In this document: one piece after another, positions 1 through 7,358 of the stretch
How the letters are laid out: each line of letters starts with the position of its first letter
Numbering within the stretch: the first letter of the stretch is position 1
NCBI GenBank assembly: GCA_900319255.1
Contig: ONNU01000022.1
Location: forward strand, 1 to 7,963
Reading direction: 5' to 3'
Source: an uncultured Eubacteriales bacterium
Lineage (GTDB): Bacteria > Bacillota > Clostridia > Oscillospirales > Acutalibacteraceae
DNA: 7,963 nt
The notes under the pieces: model-generated
The model's database searches: none
Told to the model about the DNA's origin: nothing
What the model saw: the letters and a program-made list of their open reading frames with translations, nothing else
Program-made: the position numbers and the translations under genes

Positions 1-1166
1 ATCTTGAAAAGGGCCTCCGGCAGCGTGTTGATGCACTGAACTGTTTTTTATCCGACATCTACGGCAAAAAACAGATCGTCAAAGACAAGGTGATACCGGA
101 GGAATTTATTTTTTCTGCCAAGGGTTTTCTTCTGCCCTGTGACGGTGTGACACCGCCGAAGGGCATTTACAGCCATATTTCCGGCATTGATCTTGTTCAG
201 TCAAAGGATGATAACTGGTATGTTCTTGAGGATAATCTGAGAGTGCCGTCGGGGGCGTCGTATCCGATGATAGCAAGGGAGCTTCAAAGGCGAAGCGCCC
301 CCGATGCTTTCACTGAAAGCGGCGTTATCGACAACCGGAACTATGCTGTTCTGCTCAAGGAGGTAATGGATCATGTCAATACCGGCGGTATCAATGTCAT
401 ACTTTCACCCGGCAGGTATAATGCGGCGTTTTTTGAACATTCCTATCTGGCAGAAAAAACAGGAGCGGTGCTTACCACAGGAAAGGATATCGTCTGTGAA
501 AACGACAATCTGTACTATATCGACTACAACGGTAAAAAACAGCGTGTCGGAGCTGTTTACAGAAGAATATCCGATGAATACCTTGACCCCATGACCTTTT
601 ACGAGGAATCGGTGATCGGTATCCCCCATATCTTTGAAGCTTACCGAAAGGGAAATGCGGCGCTGCTCAATGCTCCCGGAAACGGTGTTGCGGATGATAA
701 GGGCATCTATTATTTTGTTCCCAAAATGATAAAGTATTATCTGGGAGAAGAAGCGATACTGATGAACGCGCCCACCTATCTACCTTATTATGAAAAGGAT
801 ATGCAGTACGTTCTTGACAACTTTGATAAGCTGGTTATCAAGGATGTTGCAGAGGCAGGCGGCTACGGTGTGGTTTTCGGAAGCTCGCTGACAGCTGAAA
901 AGAAATCAGATTTTATCTCTCTGCTTAAATCAGAACCCAGAAGATTTATTGCGCAGGAGGTCATTGACTTTTATGATCTGGATATTCTTGATGAAAGCGG
1001 GGCAAAGGTTCCGAGAAAAGCGGATCTGCGCGCCTTTGTACTGACAGGAAAAACCACAAAGGTATGGGCAAGCGGTCTGACAAGATTTTCAAGAAATCCT
1101 GATTCATTCATCGTCAATTCATCACAGGGCGGAGGTTTTAAAGACACATGGGTATTATCACGATAG
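1..1166 (+). CDS. Circularly permuted ATP-grasp protein (DUF404/DUF407 type), 5' end cut by window
   Basis: Partial gene. The frame is open from position 3, and 29 residues upstream of the GTG at 90 already match the family (LEKGLRQRVDALN, FLSDIYGKKQIVKD), so that GTG is not the start. About 387 residues are visible of a family usually near 480, so roughly the first 90-100 are missing. Family blocks in order: LEDNLRVPSGASYP (about 222-263), SPGRYNAAFFEHSYLA (404-451), VYRRISDEYLDP (553-590), NAPGNGVADDKGIYYFVPK (670-726), LVIKDVAEAGGYG (832-870), DLRAFVLTG (1022-1048), and the C-terminal VNSSQGGGFKDTWVL. Known of the family: predicted ATP-dependent carboxylate-amine ligases, cytosolic, encoded with alpha-E and transglutaminase-like proteins; the substrate is unknown. 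The stop lies inside the next gene (19-base overlap), which implies translational coupling. Family assignment is near certain; the reaction is inference. Confidence 0.95.
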   Translation, partial: LEKGLRQRVDALNCFLSDIYGKKQIVKDKVIPEEFIFSAKGFLLPCDGVTPPKGIYSHISGIDLVQSKDDNWYVLEDNLRVPSGASYPMIARELQRRSAPDAFTESGVIDNRNYAVLLKEVMDHVNTGGINVILSPGRYNAAFFEHSYLAEKTGAVLTTGKDIVCENDNLYYIDYNGKKQRVGAVYRRISDEYLDPMTFYEESVIGIPHIFEAYRKGNAALLNAPGNGVADDKGIYYFVPKMIKYYLGEEAILMNAPTYLPYYEKDMQYVLDNFDKLVIKDVAEAGGYGVVFGSSLTAEKKSDFISLLKSEPRRFIAQEVIDFYDLDILDESGAKVPRKADLRAFVLTGKTTKVWASGLTRFSRNPDSFIVNSSQGGGFKDTWVLSR

Positions 1167-1816
1167 ACAAAAGCGACCACCTTTTCTGGCTGGGAAGATA
1201 TACGGAAAGGGTTTATTCATTACTGAAGGATTATTTCAAATCAGCAGATCTTATGATAGATTCCGATCCGGAGTATTATAAGGTACTGTGCAAAAAAATC
1301 GGCATTGCTGATATTTACGGTTCAAGCGGCACCTTTAAAAGAAAATACGCCTTTGATGAAGCCGACTCCAATTCCATCATCAGCAGTCTTAACAGGGCAT
1401 ATGACAACGCCATCGTTATGAGAGATTATATCGGAACAGAAACAATGGCATATATCCAGCTTGCCATAGACGATATCAAAAATGCAGAAAACAGCATTTC
1501 CGCCATCGCCGATCTGATGCTTGTAATAGATCACATTCTTGCATTCTGGGGCTGTGTCAATGACAATATAGACGATGAGCAGATACGGAATATCATCAAG
1601 CTGGGCAAAGGCATAGAAAGACTTGATCTGTACCTGAGTCTTGATAAGCCTGCCCACGAGATCCAGATGGTATACAGAAGAATGAAGGGCTTTCTTGCAA
1701 AGGCGAAGCTCCGGTATGATGAAAGCGTTTTATATACAATGGATAATATGCTTTCATCCTCTGATTTCAGTTATGACAATGTAAAGAATCTGCTGAGAAA
1801 GCTTATTCTTTCGTAA
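1148..1816 (+). CDS. Alpha-E domain protein (DUF403 type), short form
   Basis: 222 residues. The N-terminus (SDHLFWLGRYTERV, residues 9-22) is the alpha-E family signature, normally seen as NLYWLGRYxERA right after the start. Mid-protein, NSIISSLNRAYDNAIVMRDYIGTE matches the family block NPSSIxxxLxxARENARxVRdxIsxE. The rest is predicted helical, with no signal peptide or membrane segment, so it is probably cytosolic. Most relatives are about 300 or more residues; this one is shorter, apparently through a compact second half. ATG 1148 is chosen because it puts the signature at the right distance; a GGAGG at 1131-1135 lies 12 bases upstream. It overlaps the cpATP-grasp gene by 19 bases. Known of the family: helical proteins of unknown biochemical role that always travel with, or are fused to, cpATP-grasp proteins and are thought to act as a partner subunit. 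The next gene follows in the same frame right after the TAA. Confidence 0.92.
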   Translation: MGIITIDKSDHLFWLGRYTERVYSLLKDYFKSADLMIDSDPEYYKVLCKKIGIADIYGSSGTFKRKYAFDEADSNSIISSLNRAYDNAIVMRDYIGTETMAYIQLAIDDIKNAENSISAIADLMLVIDHILAFWGCVNDNIDDEQIRNIIKLGKGIERLDLYLSLDKPAHEIQMVYRRMKGFLAKAKLRYDESVLYTMDNMLSSSDFSYDNVKNLLRKLILS

Positions 1817-1831
1817 GGGGGCGGTAGTATC
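1816..1831 (+). promoter_or_regulatory. Ribosome binding site deciding the ATC start of the transglutaminase gene
   Basis: AGGGGG (1816-1821) begins on the last base of the alpha-E stop codon and is followed after 7 bases by ATC (1829-1831). This is ideal spacing for initiation there, and no comparable site precedes the ATG at 1904. A rare start codon immediately after a stop suggests low, coupled initiation. Confidence 0.6.
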
Positions 1832-2647
1832 AGACATCTGAGATTTCAATATAATCTGACTGCATCCTACAGCGAGGCGGTCAATAACCATAACTTTTCT
1901 GTCATGTTCATTCCGCAGGATAATGAAAGGCAAAAGATCACAGAGCTGAATATTTCCTCCGGTTATGATACCAGCTTTTCCATTTCCGATGATGTTTTCC
2001 ATAATAAGAAGCTGTACGGCAGGATCGAAAAGCCCCATGATAAATTTGAAATATTCATAAGCGGATGCGCCGATACAGGTCTTAATATCTTTGAGGAATT
2101 CACAGGCGAGGAGTCATATCCGTATTGCCCGTTCAGCTCAACAGTTTTCGGAATACAGACCAGATTAACTGCGCCGGGGGTAAATCTGCAAAAATACCAC
2201 AATTCTCTTTCCCTTGATGCTATCCCTGATCCGTATAATAAAACTCTGCGGATAATGAAAGCGATTCCGGAGATAATGAAATATAATTCCGGGGCAACAG
2301 AAATACATGAAACTGCCGAATATGCTTTTACTCTGGGGAACGGCGTTTGTCAGGATTTTGCACATATTATGATCTCCCTTCTCAGGATGGAGAATATTCC
2401 GGCAAGATATGTTGTGGGAATGATGCTGGGAGATGGCGCGTCCCATGCCTGGGTCGAGGCTTTTTGCCGGGGTTACTGGTACGGCTTTGATCCCACAAAC
2501 AACAAGCTGGTCAATGACGAATATATAAAAGTGTCCTACGGCAGGGATTCAAGCGACTGTCCTGTGATAAAGGGCAATTTCTACGGAAACGGAATACAGA
2601 CACAGAAAGAAGAAGTCAGCGTTGAAGAAATACAGACAAAGGAATGA
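1829..2647 (+). CDS. Transglutaminase-like cysteine peptidase, probable ATC start
   Basis: 272 residues if started at ATC 1829. Reading upstream of the first ATG (1904), the frame encodes RHLRFQYNLTASYSEAV, a clear match to the N-terminal beta domain of bacterial transglutaminase-like proteins (pattern M-[KR]-x-L-R-F-x-Y-x-x-x-x-x-Y-S-x-x-V), and the frame only closes at the alpha-E stop (1814-1816). Between that stop and 1904 there is no ATG, GTG or TTG in frame; ATC 1829 gives the expected N-terminus and length and sits 7 bases after AGGGGG. The catalytic triad is intact: Cys174 (GNGVCQDFAH), His206 (ASHAWVEAF), Asp221 (GFDPTNN). Known of the family: papain-like fold enzymes, mostly amide hydrolases, paired with cpATP-grasp and alpha-E proteins. 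Here it probably cleaves or transfers an amide product of the ligase (inference). No signal peptide is seen. The stop overlaps an ATG of the next gene. An alpha-E/transglutaminase readthrough product or a CTG start (1838) is less likely. Confidence 0.9.
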   Translation: MRHLRFQYNLTASYSEAVNNHNFSVMFIPQDNERQKITELNISSGYDTSFSISDDVFHNKKLYGRIEKPHDKFEIFISGCADTGLNIFEEFTGEESYPYCPFSSTVFGIQTRLTAPGVNLQKYHNSLSLDAIPDPYNKTLRIMKAIPEIMKYNSGATEIHETAEYAFTLGNGVCQDFAHIMISLLRMENIPARYVVGMMLGDGASHAWVEAFCRGYWYGFDPTNNKLVNDEYIKVSYGRDSSDCPVIKGNFYGNGIQTQKEEVSVEEIQTKE

Positions 2648-2655
2648 TGATAATG
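2638..2655 (+). promoter_or_regulatory. Ribosome binding site and choice among three ATGs for the first M14-like gene
   Basis: AAAGGA (2638-2643) lies directly before a run of in-frame ATGs at 2644, 2647 and 2653. Only ATG 2653 has normal spacing (9 bases), so it is preferred. The site is inside the end of the transglutaminase gene (stop 2645-2647), indicating translational coupling. Confidence 0.55.
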
Positions 2656-3582
2656 GTTCAGGTAGTATCGTCTGTCGGACTGCCGATAGATGAAACCATG
2701 ATGATAAAGAAAAACCGCCTTGTACCGGAAAACGGGCTCAGCGGCAATGAAAAGCGTTTAAGCATTGTTACAGGAACACACGGCGATGAGCTTGAGGGGC
2801 AGTATGTCTGCTATGAACTGCAAAGGAGAATAAAAGAGAATTACAGCAGTCTCACAGGGATAGTCGATATCTATCCCTCCCTCAATCCTCTCGGAATAGA
2901 TTCCATCACCCGGGGCATACCAGCTTTTGATCTGGACATGAACAGGATTTTCCCCGGCTCTGAAAACGGTTCCATGCCGGAATATATCGCATCAAAGATA
3001 ATTGATGATCTCAGCGGCAGCAGCGCAGTAATAGATATTCACGCAAGCAATATCTTTCTTGAGGAAATACCCCAGGTCAGGATCAATGAGCTGTCAAAGG
3101 ATACGCTTATACCTCTTGCAAGGAAGCTGAATGTAGATTATATCTGGGTACATTCTGCCGCAACGGTTCTTGAATCCACGCTTGCTTATTCGCTTAATGT
3201 AATAGGCACACCAACTCTTGTGGTTGAAATGGGAGTTGGTATGCGTATCACAAAGAAATACGGCGATCAGCTTGTTGACGGTATTTTTTCTCTGATGAAG
3301 GACCTGGGAATATGGAACGGCGAAGCCATATTACCAAAGGAGCCTATCATCTCGGAGGACGGAGAGGTTTCGTTTATCAATGCGGGAAGCTCAGGAGTAT
3401 TTGTTCCTGCCGTTGAGCATTGGAAAAATGTCAGAAAAGGCGATCAGATCGGAGATATATTAGATCCCCTCACCGGTGAGATCAATGAAACTATCTATTC
3501 CGAAACTGACGGGATAGTTTTTACGCTGCGTGAATATCCTATTGTTTCCGAAGGCTCGCTGATTGCGAGAATACTGGCGTAA
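2653..3582 (+). CDS. Succinylglutamate desuccinylase/aspartoacylase-like zinc hydrolase (M14 type), catalytically complete
   Basis: 309 residues from ATG 2653 (312 if ATG 2644 is used). Family features: zinc ligands His43 and Glu46 in TGTHGDELEG and His130 in VIDIHAS; substrate-binding Arg87 and Asn97-Arg98 in the FDLDMNRIFPG block; general-base Glu192 in LVVEMGVGM. The C-terminal 70 or so residues (GVFVPAVEHWKNVRKG through GIVFTLRE) form the small beta barrel found in this family. Known of the family: AstE and AspA hydrolyse the amide bond of N-succinylglutamate or N-acetylaspartate, using one zinc. No arginine-catabolism (ast) genes are nearby, so the substrate is probably an N-acylated amino acid or peptide made by this locus, not succinylglutamate (inference). 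No signal peptide is seen, so it is likely cytosolic. It is overlapped by the transglutaminase end and followed 14 bases later by its diverged paralogue. Confidence 0.9.
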   Translation: MVQVVSSVGLPIDETMMIKKNRLVPENGLSGNEKRLSIVTGTHGDELEGQYVCYELQRRIKENYSSLTGIVDIYPSLNPLGIDSITRGIPAFDLDMNRIFPGSENGSMPEYIASKIIDDLSGSSAVIDIHASNIFLEEIPQVRINELSKDTLIPLARKLNVDYIWVHSAATVLESTLAYSLNVIGTPTLVVEMGVGMRITKKYGDQLVDGIFSLMKDLGIWNGEAILPKEPIISEDGEVSFINAGSSGVFVPAVEHWKNVRKGDQIGDILDPLTGEINETIYSETDGIVFTLREYPIVSEGSLIARILA

Positions 3583-3596
3583 GGGAGGCTTTTCAG

Positions 3597-4556
3597 ATGG
3601 AAGAAAAAATACTGTTTGAGCTTGGCTCAGTCCACAGGGATAATATGCGTGTAAAGGGCTATCAATTCGGCAGCGGAAAACATTCTGTCTGCATTGTCGG
3701 CGCGACAAGAGGAAATGAGATCCAGCAGGTGTATATCTGTTCCAAGCTGATCTCTGCTTTTGAGCAGCTTGAAAAGGAAGGCAGGATCCGGGAAGGAAGC
3801 TCCATCATGGTGATCCCCTGTGTCAATCCGCATTCCATGAATATCGGAAAACGCTTCTGGTCAACTGATAATACGGATATCAACCGGATGTTTCCGGGAT
3901 ATAGTCTTGGCGAAACAACTCAAAGGATCGCCGATGGTGTTTTCAGCAATATCAGCGATTATGAATACGGCATACAATTTGCAAGCTTTTATATGCAGGG
4001 CAGCTTCATCCCTCATGTAAGGATGATGAAAACCGGCTTTGAGGATACAGAGCTTGCAAAGGATTTCGGGCTGCCCTATGTTTACCGCAGGAAAGCAAAG
4101 CCCTATGATACCACCACTCTTAATTATAACTGGCAGCTATGGGGAGCAAAGGCGTTTTCCATATATACTAATGCCACAGACAGCATTGACGATAACAGTG
4201 CAGCGGAGGCTGTCAGCGCCGTGCTGAGTTTTCTTAACAAACATGATATCATTGAATACGACTGCCACGAGGGGTATATTTCCCGACTGATAGAGGGCAG
4301 CGAGCTTGTCAATGTCAAAAATGAAACAGCCGGTTTTTTCATCCGCCGCGCAGGAGTCAATGCAAGAGTAAATACAGGCGATATTCTTGCAGAGATAACA
4401 GACCCGTATACAGGCAGGATCCTTGAAGAGATCATATCGCCTGTAAACGGCATTGTCTTTTTCCACGCAGGACAGCCGGTCATATATTCCAATACGCCGC
4501 TGTATCGTATCATCCCGACGGGAGCGCCTTCGGTGTCAGTCGCCGGTCAGGAATAG
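3597..4556 (+). CDS. Aspartoacylase/desuccinylase-like paralogue lacking the zinc site (probable pseudoenzyme)
   Basis: 319 residues, with a strong GGGAGG (3583-3588) 8 bases before ATG 3597. It aligns with the preceding protein along its whole length: GATRGNEIQQ for GTHGDELEGQ, VIPCVNPHSMN for IYPSLNPLGID, DINRMFPG for DMNRIFPG, and matching C-terminal barrels with DPYTGRI for DPLTGEI. The key catalytic positions are changed: first zinc His is Arg38, second zinc His is Phe128 (Gln127 if the gap is placed differently), and the catalytic Glu region reads AFSIYTNAT with no Glu. Glu41 and the substrate-binding Arg86 and Asn96-Arg97 remain. The frame is intact and codon use matches its neighbours, so it is not a decaying gene. 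It most likely binds a related ligand or forms a heteromer with the active paralogue (inference). It might also have a different metal-independent activity. Automated annotation would probably call it an M14 metallopeptidase, which overstates its chemistry. Confidence 0.88.
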   Translation: MEEKILFELGSVHRDNMRVKGYQFGSGKHSVCIVGATRGNEIQQVYICSKLISAFEQLEKEGRIREGSSIMVIPCVNPHSMNIGKRFWSTDNTDINRMFPGYSLGETTQRIADGVFSNISDYEYGIQFASFYMQGSFIPHVRMMKTGFEDTELAKDFGLPYVYRRKAKPYDTTTLNYNWQLWGAKAFSIYTNATDSIDDNSAAEAVSAVLSFLNKHDIIEYDCHEGYISRLIEGSELVNVKNETAGFFIRRAGVNARVNTGDILAEITDPYTGRILEEIISPVNGIVFFHAGQPVIYSNTPLYRIIPTGAPSVSVAGQE

Positions 4557-4616
4557 GTACGGGGGCATTGAATTATTTGACATTCACGATAAAAGCTTGT
4601 AAAGGAGGCAGTTAAA

Positions 4617-7181
4617 ATGGCAGCATTCGACAGAATACTTTCAGGCATACCGGAGATGGATAAAGCGCTGGACAATATCAGGCTGGGTGATAATGTTGTA
4701 TGGAGGGTATCGGAGCTGAGTGAATTCAGACTTTTTATGGAGCCGTATGTCAGACAGGCGGTCAAAGACAAGCGAAAGATCATTTATTTCCGGTTTGCTG
4801 CTCATGAACCATTCATTACGGATATTCCGGAGGTAAAAACAATTGAGATACCCCTCTCTCACCGCTTTGAAAATTTTACCGTAGAAATACATAACGCTAT
4901 CGAACGGGAAGGCAGGGATGCTTTTTATGTTTTCGACTGCCTTTCGGAATTGCAGACCGCATGGGCTACAGATCTGATGATGGGTAATTTTTTCAGAGTC
5001 ACCTGTCCGTTTCTTTTTGTGCTTGATACGGTTGCATTTTTTCCGCTTATCCGGGGAAAGCACTCTGTCCACTCCGTCAATAAAATCATTGATACCACAC
5101 AGCTTTTTCTTGATGTATATACCGGAGAAAAGGATATTTTCGTTCGTCCGGAAAAGGTATGGAACAGAAATTCCGATACCATGTTTCTTCCCCATATATT
5201 TGAACCGTCTGCGGGAAAATTCCGCCCTGTTACCGACGGCGTAAGATCGAGCAGATTTTACAATATTCTCGGAAAGCTGCGGCGCGGGACGGATGACAGA
5301 AATACAGATTCATGGGATCGTTTTTTCAATAACGCAAAGATAAAGCACAGCAGCGGCGCTGATATATCCGGCGAATGTGAATATATGTGCAATATCATGA
5401 TGACCCGTGATTCCAAAATGCGTCAGATGGTAAAGAAAAATTTTACCCCGGAGGATTATTTTGAGGTTCGCAGCCATATGATAGGCACCGGAATGATAGG
5501 CGGAAAAGCCTGCGGTATGCTGCTGTCCAGAGCGATAATCCGCAACAGGGAGCCGGATATAAATGACACGCTTGAACCCCATGATTCTTTTTATATCGGG
5601 TCGGATGTTTATTACACCTATATAGTTGATAACGGCTTCTGGGATATGAGGATAAAGCAGAGAACCGAGGAAGGCTATTTCGCTCTTGCGGATCAATTCA
5701 GAGATCTTCTTCAAAGCGGAAAATTCTCCGATGTCATGCGTGAGCAATTCGGCAATATCATTGAATACTACGGTCAGGATCCCTACATAGTCCGCTCCAG
5801 CAGTATTCTTGAGGACGGCTTCGGAAATGCCTTCGCGGGAAAATACGAATCTGTATTCTGCGCCAACAGAGGCAGCTTCGAGGACAGGCTCACAGAATTT
5901 GAAAATGCGATCAAAACCGTTTATGCCAGCACAATGGGGCTTTCCGCTCTTGATTACAGAAAGCGCCGTGGTCTTGACAAGCGTGACGAGCAGATGGCGC
6001 TTCTTGTACAAAGGGTTTCGGGGTCATATTACGGCTCCTACTATATGCCATGCGCGGCGGGCGTAGGATATTCATACAGTCCCTACAGATTTTTACAGAC
6101 AGCCGATCCCAAAGCAGGTATGCTGAGGCTTGTTATGGGACTGGGAACATCTGCCGTTGACAGGACAGAAGGCTCATATCCGAGACTTGTGAGCCTTGAC
6201 ATGCCCGAAAGAACACCATATTCCACCTCTGCCGACAAGCATAAATTCTCACAGCGGAATGCTGAGGTGATCAATACCTCAAAGCATGATCTTGAAAGAG
6301 TAAGCCTTGATACAATGCTGCCTGTATTACCCCGTTATCTTGGAAATGTTCTTTTAGAGCATGATTTTGAAGCAGAGCTGAGACTGAGAGAGATGGGAAG
6401 AGATCGTGACATCAGGTTTATTTCATGTCAGGGTCTTGTAAAAAATAAAAAGCTGATGGAGAGTATGCGGCGAATGCTTGCCTGCATACAATCAGAATAT
6501 GATTATCCGGTGGATACAGAATTCACCATCAATGTTTCCGATGACGGCGAGTACACCATCGACCTTCTCCAATGCAGACCGCTTCAGGTCATTAAGGGGA
6601 ACAACACGGTCACGATGCCCGAAAATATCACAGATGAGCATATCCTGCTGCATACCAAAGGCACATCAATGGGGCTGTCGAGAACGGAACAGCTTGACTA
6701 TATTGTATATGTTGATCCGATAGGATACTATAATATGCCGTATAATGATAAATCCGCCGTTGCCCGTCTGATAGGAAAAATCAACTGGCATTTCCGCAGC
6801 AGCGATAAACATCTTATGCTCATGGTACCCGGAAGGATAGGGACTTCATCAAAGGAGCTGGGCGTACCTACGATGTTTTCGGATATCAGCGGTTTTGATG
6901 TTATCTGTGAGATGGAGGAAAGCAGAGCAGGATATAACCCTGAACTATCCTACGGCAGTCATATTTTTCAGGATCTGGTGGAGGCTGAAATATTATATAC
7001 AGCAGTATTCGACAACAGTAAGACACTTGCCTTTTATCCTGAAAAGCTGAACAGCTTTGAGAATATATCGGATATGTTTGATGATAGCGGAGAGCTTTCG
7101 GAAATCGTCAAAGTATTCAAGGCACAAAACTGCACGCTTTATCATGACATCAATAAAGAGCAGCTGATGATAGTCATATAA
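4617..7181 (+). CDS. PEP/pyruvate-binding (PEP-synthase N-terminal-like) protein with KaiC-like N-terminal region
   Basis: 854 residues; AAAGGAGG (4601-4608) sits 8 bases before ATG 4617. Residues 1-260 resemble a KaiC/RecA-like domain: SGIPEMDKAL (9-18), GDNVVW at the usual P-loop strand but RVSELSEF where GxxGxGKT is expected, and a Walker-B-like strand ending VFDCLSEL (Asp107). Residues about 285-655 are a PPDK_N/PEP-synthase-type ATP-binding domain: GMIGGKACGM (Lys297), YIVRSSSILEDGFGNAFAGK (Arg393), MALLVQRVSG, and the closing LLQCRPLQ (Gln652). The C-terminus has PGRIGTSSKELGVP (738-751) and ELSYGSHIFQDLVEA (776-790), blocks typical of PEP-synthase-like proteins of unknown role. The swivelling phosphohistidine domain and the PEP-binding TIM barrel are absent, so it is not PEP synthase or pyruvate phosphate dikinase. 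It probably uses ATP to activate another substrate (inference). Sixty bases separate it from gene 5; same strand, probably the last gene of the operon. Confidence 0.88.
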   Translation: MAAFDRILSGIPEMDKALDNIRLGDNVVWRVSELSEFRLFMEPYVRQAVKDKRKIIYFRFAAHEPFITDIPEVKTIEIPLSHRFENFTVEIHNAIEREGRDAFYVFDCLSELQTAWATDLMMGNFFRVTCPFLFVLDTVAFFPLIRGKHSVHSVNKIIDTTQLFLDVYTGEKDIFVRPEKVWNRNSDTMFLPHIFEPSAGKFRPVTDGVRSSRFYNILGKLRRGTDDRNTDSWDRFFNNAKIKHSSGADISGECEYMCNIMMTRDSKMRQMVKKNFTPEDYFEVRSHMIGTGMIGGKACGMLLSRAIIRNREPDINDTLEPHDSFYIGSDVYYTYIVDNGFWDMRIKQRTEEGYFALADQFRDLLQSGKFSDVMREQFGNIIEYYGQDPYIVRSSSILEDGFGNAFAGKYESVFCANRGSFEDRLTEFENAIKTVYASTMGLSALDYRKRRGLDKRDEQMALLVQRVSGSYYGSYYMPCAAGVGYSYSPYRFLQTADPKAGMLRLVMGLGTSAVDRTEGSYPRLVSLDMPERTPYSTSADKHKFSQRNAEVINTSKHDLERVSLDTMLPVLPRYLGNVLLEHDFEAELRLREMGRDRDIRFISCQGLVKNKKLMESMRRMLACIQSEYDYPVDTEFTINVSDDGEYTIDLLQCRPLQVIKGNNTVTMPENITDEHILLHTKGTSMGLSRTEQLDYIVYVDPIGYYNMPYNDKSAVARLIGKINWHFRSSDKHLMLMVPGRIGTSSKELGVPTMFSDISGFDVICEMEESRAGYNPELSYGSHIFQDLVEAEILYTAVFDNSKTLAFYPEKLNSFENISDMFDDSGELSEIVKVFKAQNCTLYHDINKEQLMIVI

Positions 7182-7190
7182 TATATCTGT

Positions 7191-7211
7191 CTGTTCTCTG
7201 TTCTCTGTTTT
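7191..7211 (+). repeat. Three tandem copies of a 7-base unit (CTGTTCT)
   Basis: CTGTTCT at 7191-7197 and 7198-7204, then CTGTTTT at 7205-7211, beginning 10 bases after the last stop codon of the operon. It has no strong secondary structure and is likely a slippage-derived microrepeat. Confidence 0.7.
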
Positions 7212-7242
7212 CGATTATAAACAATATGTTTGATACCCGACA

Positions 7243-7265
7243 GTATTGCAGGAATACCGTTTTTT
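7243..7265 (+). terminator. Weak candidate intrinsic terminator after the operon
   Basis: GTATT (7243-7247) and AATAC (7253-7257) pair around the loop GCAGG, with one further C-G pair beyond an A-C mismatch, and are followed by six T residues (7260-7265). The stem is short and AT-rich, so it may be inefficient; it is the only hairpin plus T-run close after the last gene. Confidence 0.4.
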
Positions 7266-7358
7266 GGTCTGACTTTGTGCGAAAATTCTATTCTGATTTT
7301 TCAGTTTTTCTATTTATCTCCGCTTATGCGCCTGAATTAAAACTACCGCACAGTGTAA

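Noticed and set aside
1904..2647. Transglutaminase start at ATG 1904
   Set aside because: It would remove 25 residues that clearly match the family's first beta strands, and no ribosome binding site precedes it.
2653..3582. Naming this gene astE
   Set aside because: The catalytic residues fit the family but there is no arginine succinyltransferase pathway in the neighbourhood, so the substrate is unknown.
4577..4605. Exact TTGACA before the last gene, as a possible internal promoter
   Set aside because: At the right spacing the only -10 candidate is TAAAGG, which overlaps the ribosome binding site and would leave almost no leader. More likely chance; a minor promoter cannot be excluded.
4557..4616. 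Possible operon break or terminator in the longest internal gap
   Set aside because: No hairpin followed by a T-run is visible, so read-through from gene 5 to gene 6 is assumed.
4641..5195. Minus-strand open frame (about 184 codons)
   Set aside because: Antisense to the KaiC-like region; no motif and no convincing ribosome site. It reads as a shadow of the real gene.
5310..6011. Long minus-strand open frame (about 233 codons)
   Set aside because: It lies opposite the highly conserved ATP-binding motifs of the plus-strand gene, has no recognisable domain, and is explained by codon bias.
4617..7181. Calling the last gene PEP synthase or pyruvate phosphate dikinase
   Set aside because: The phosphohistidine swivelling domain and the PEP-binding barrel are both missing, so only the ATP-binding part is shared.
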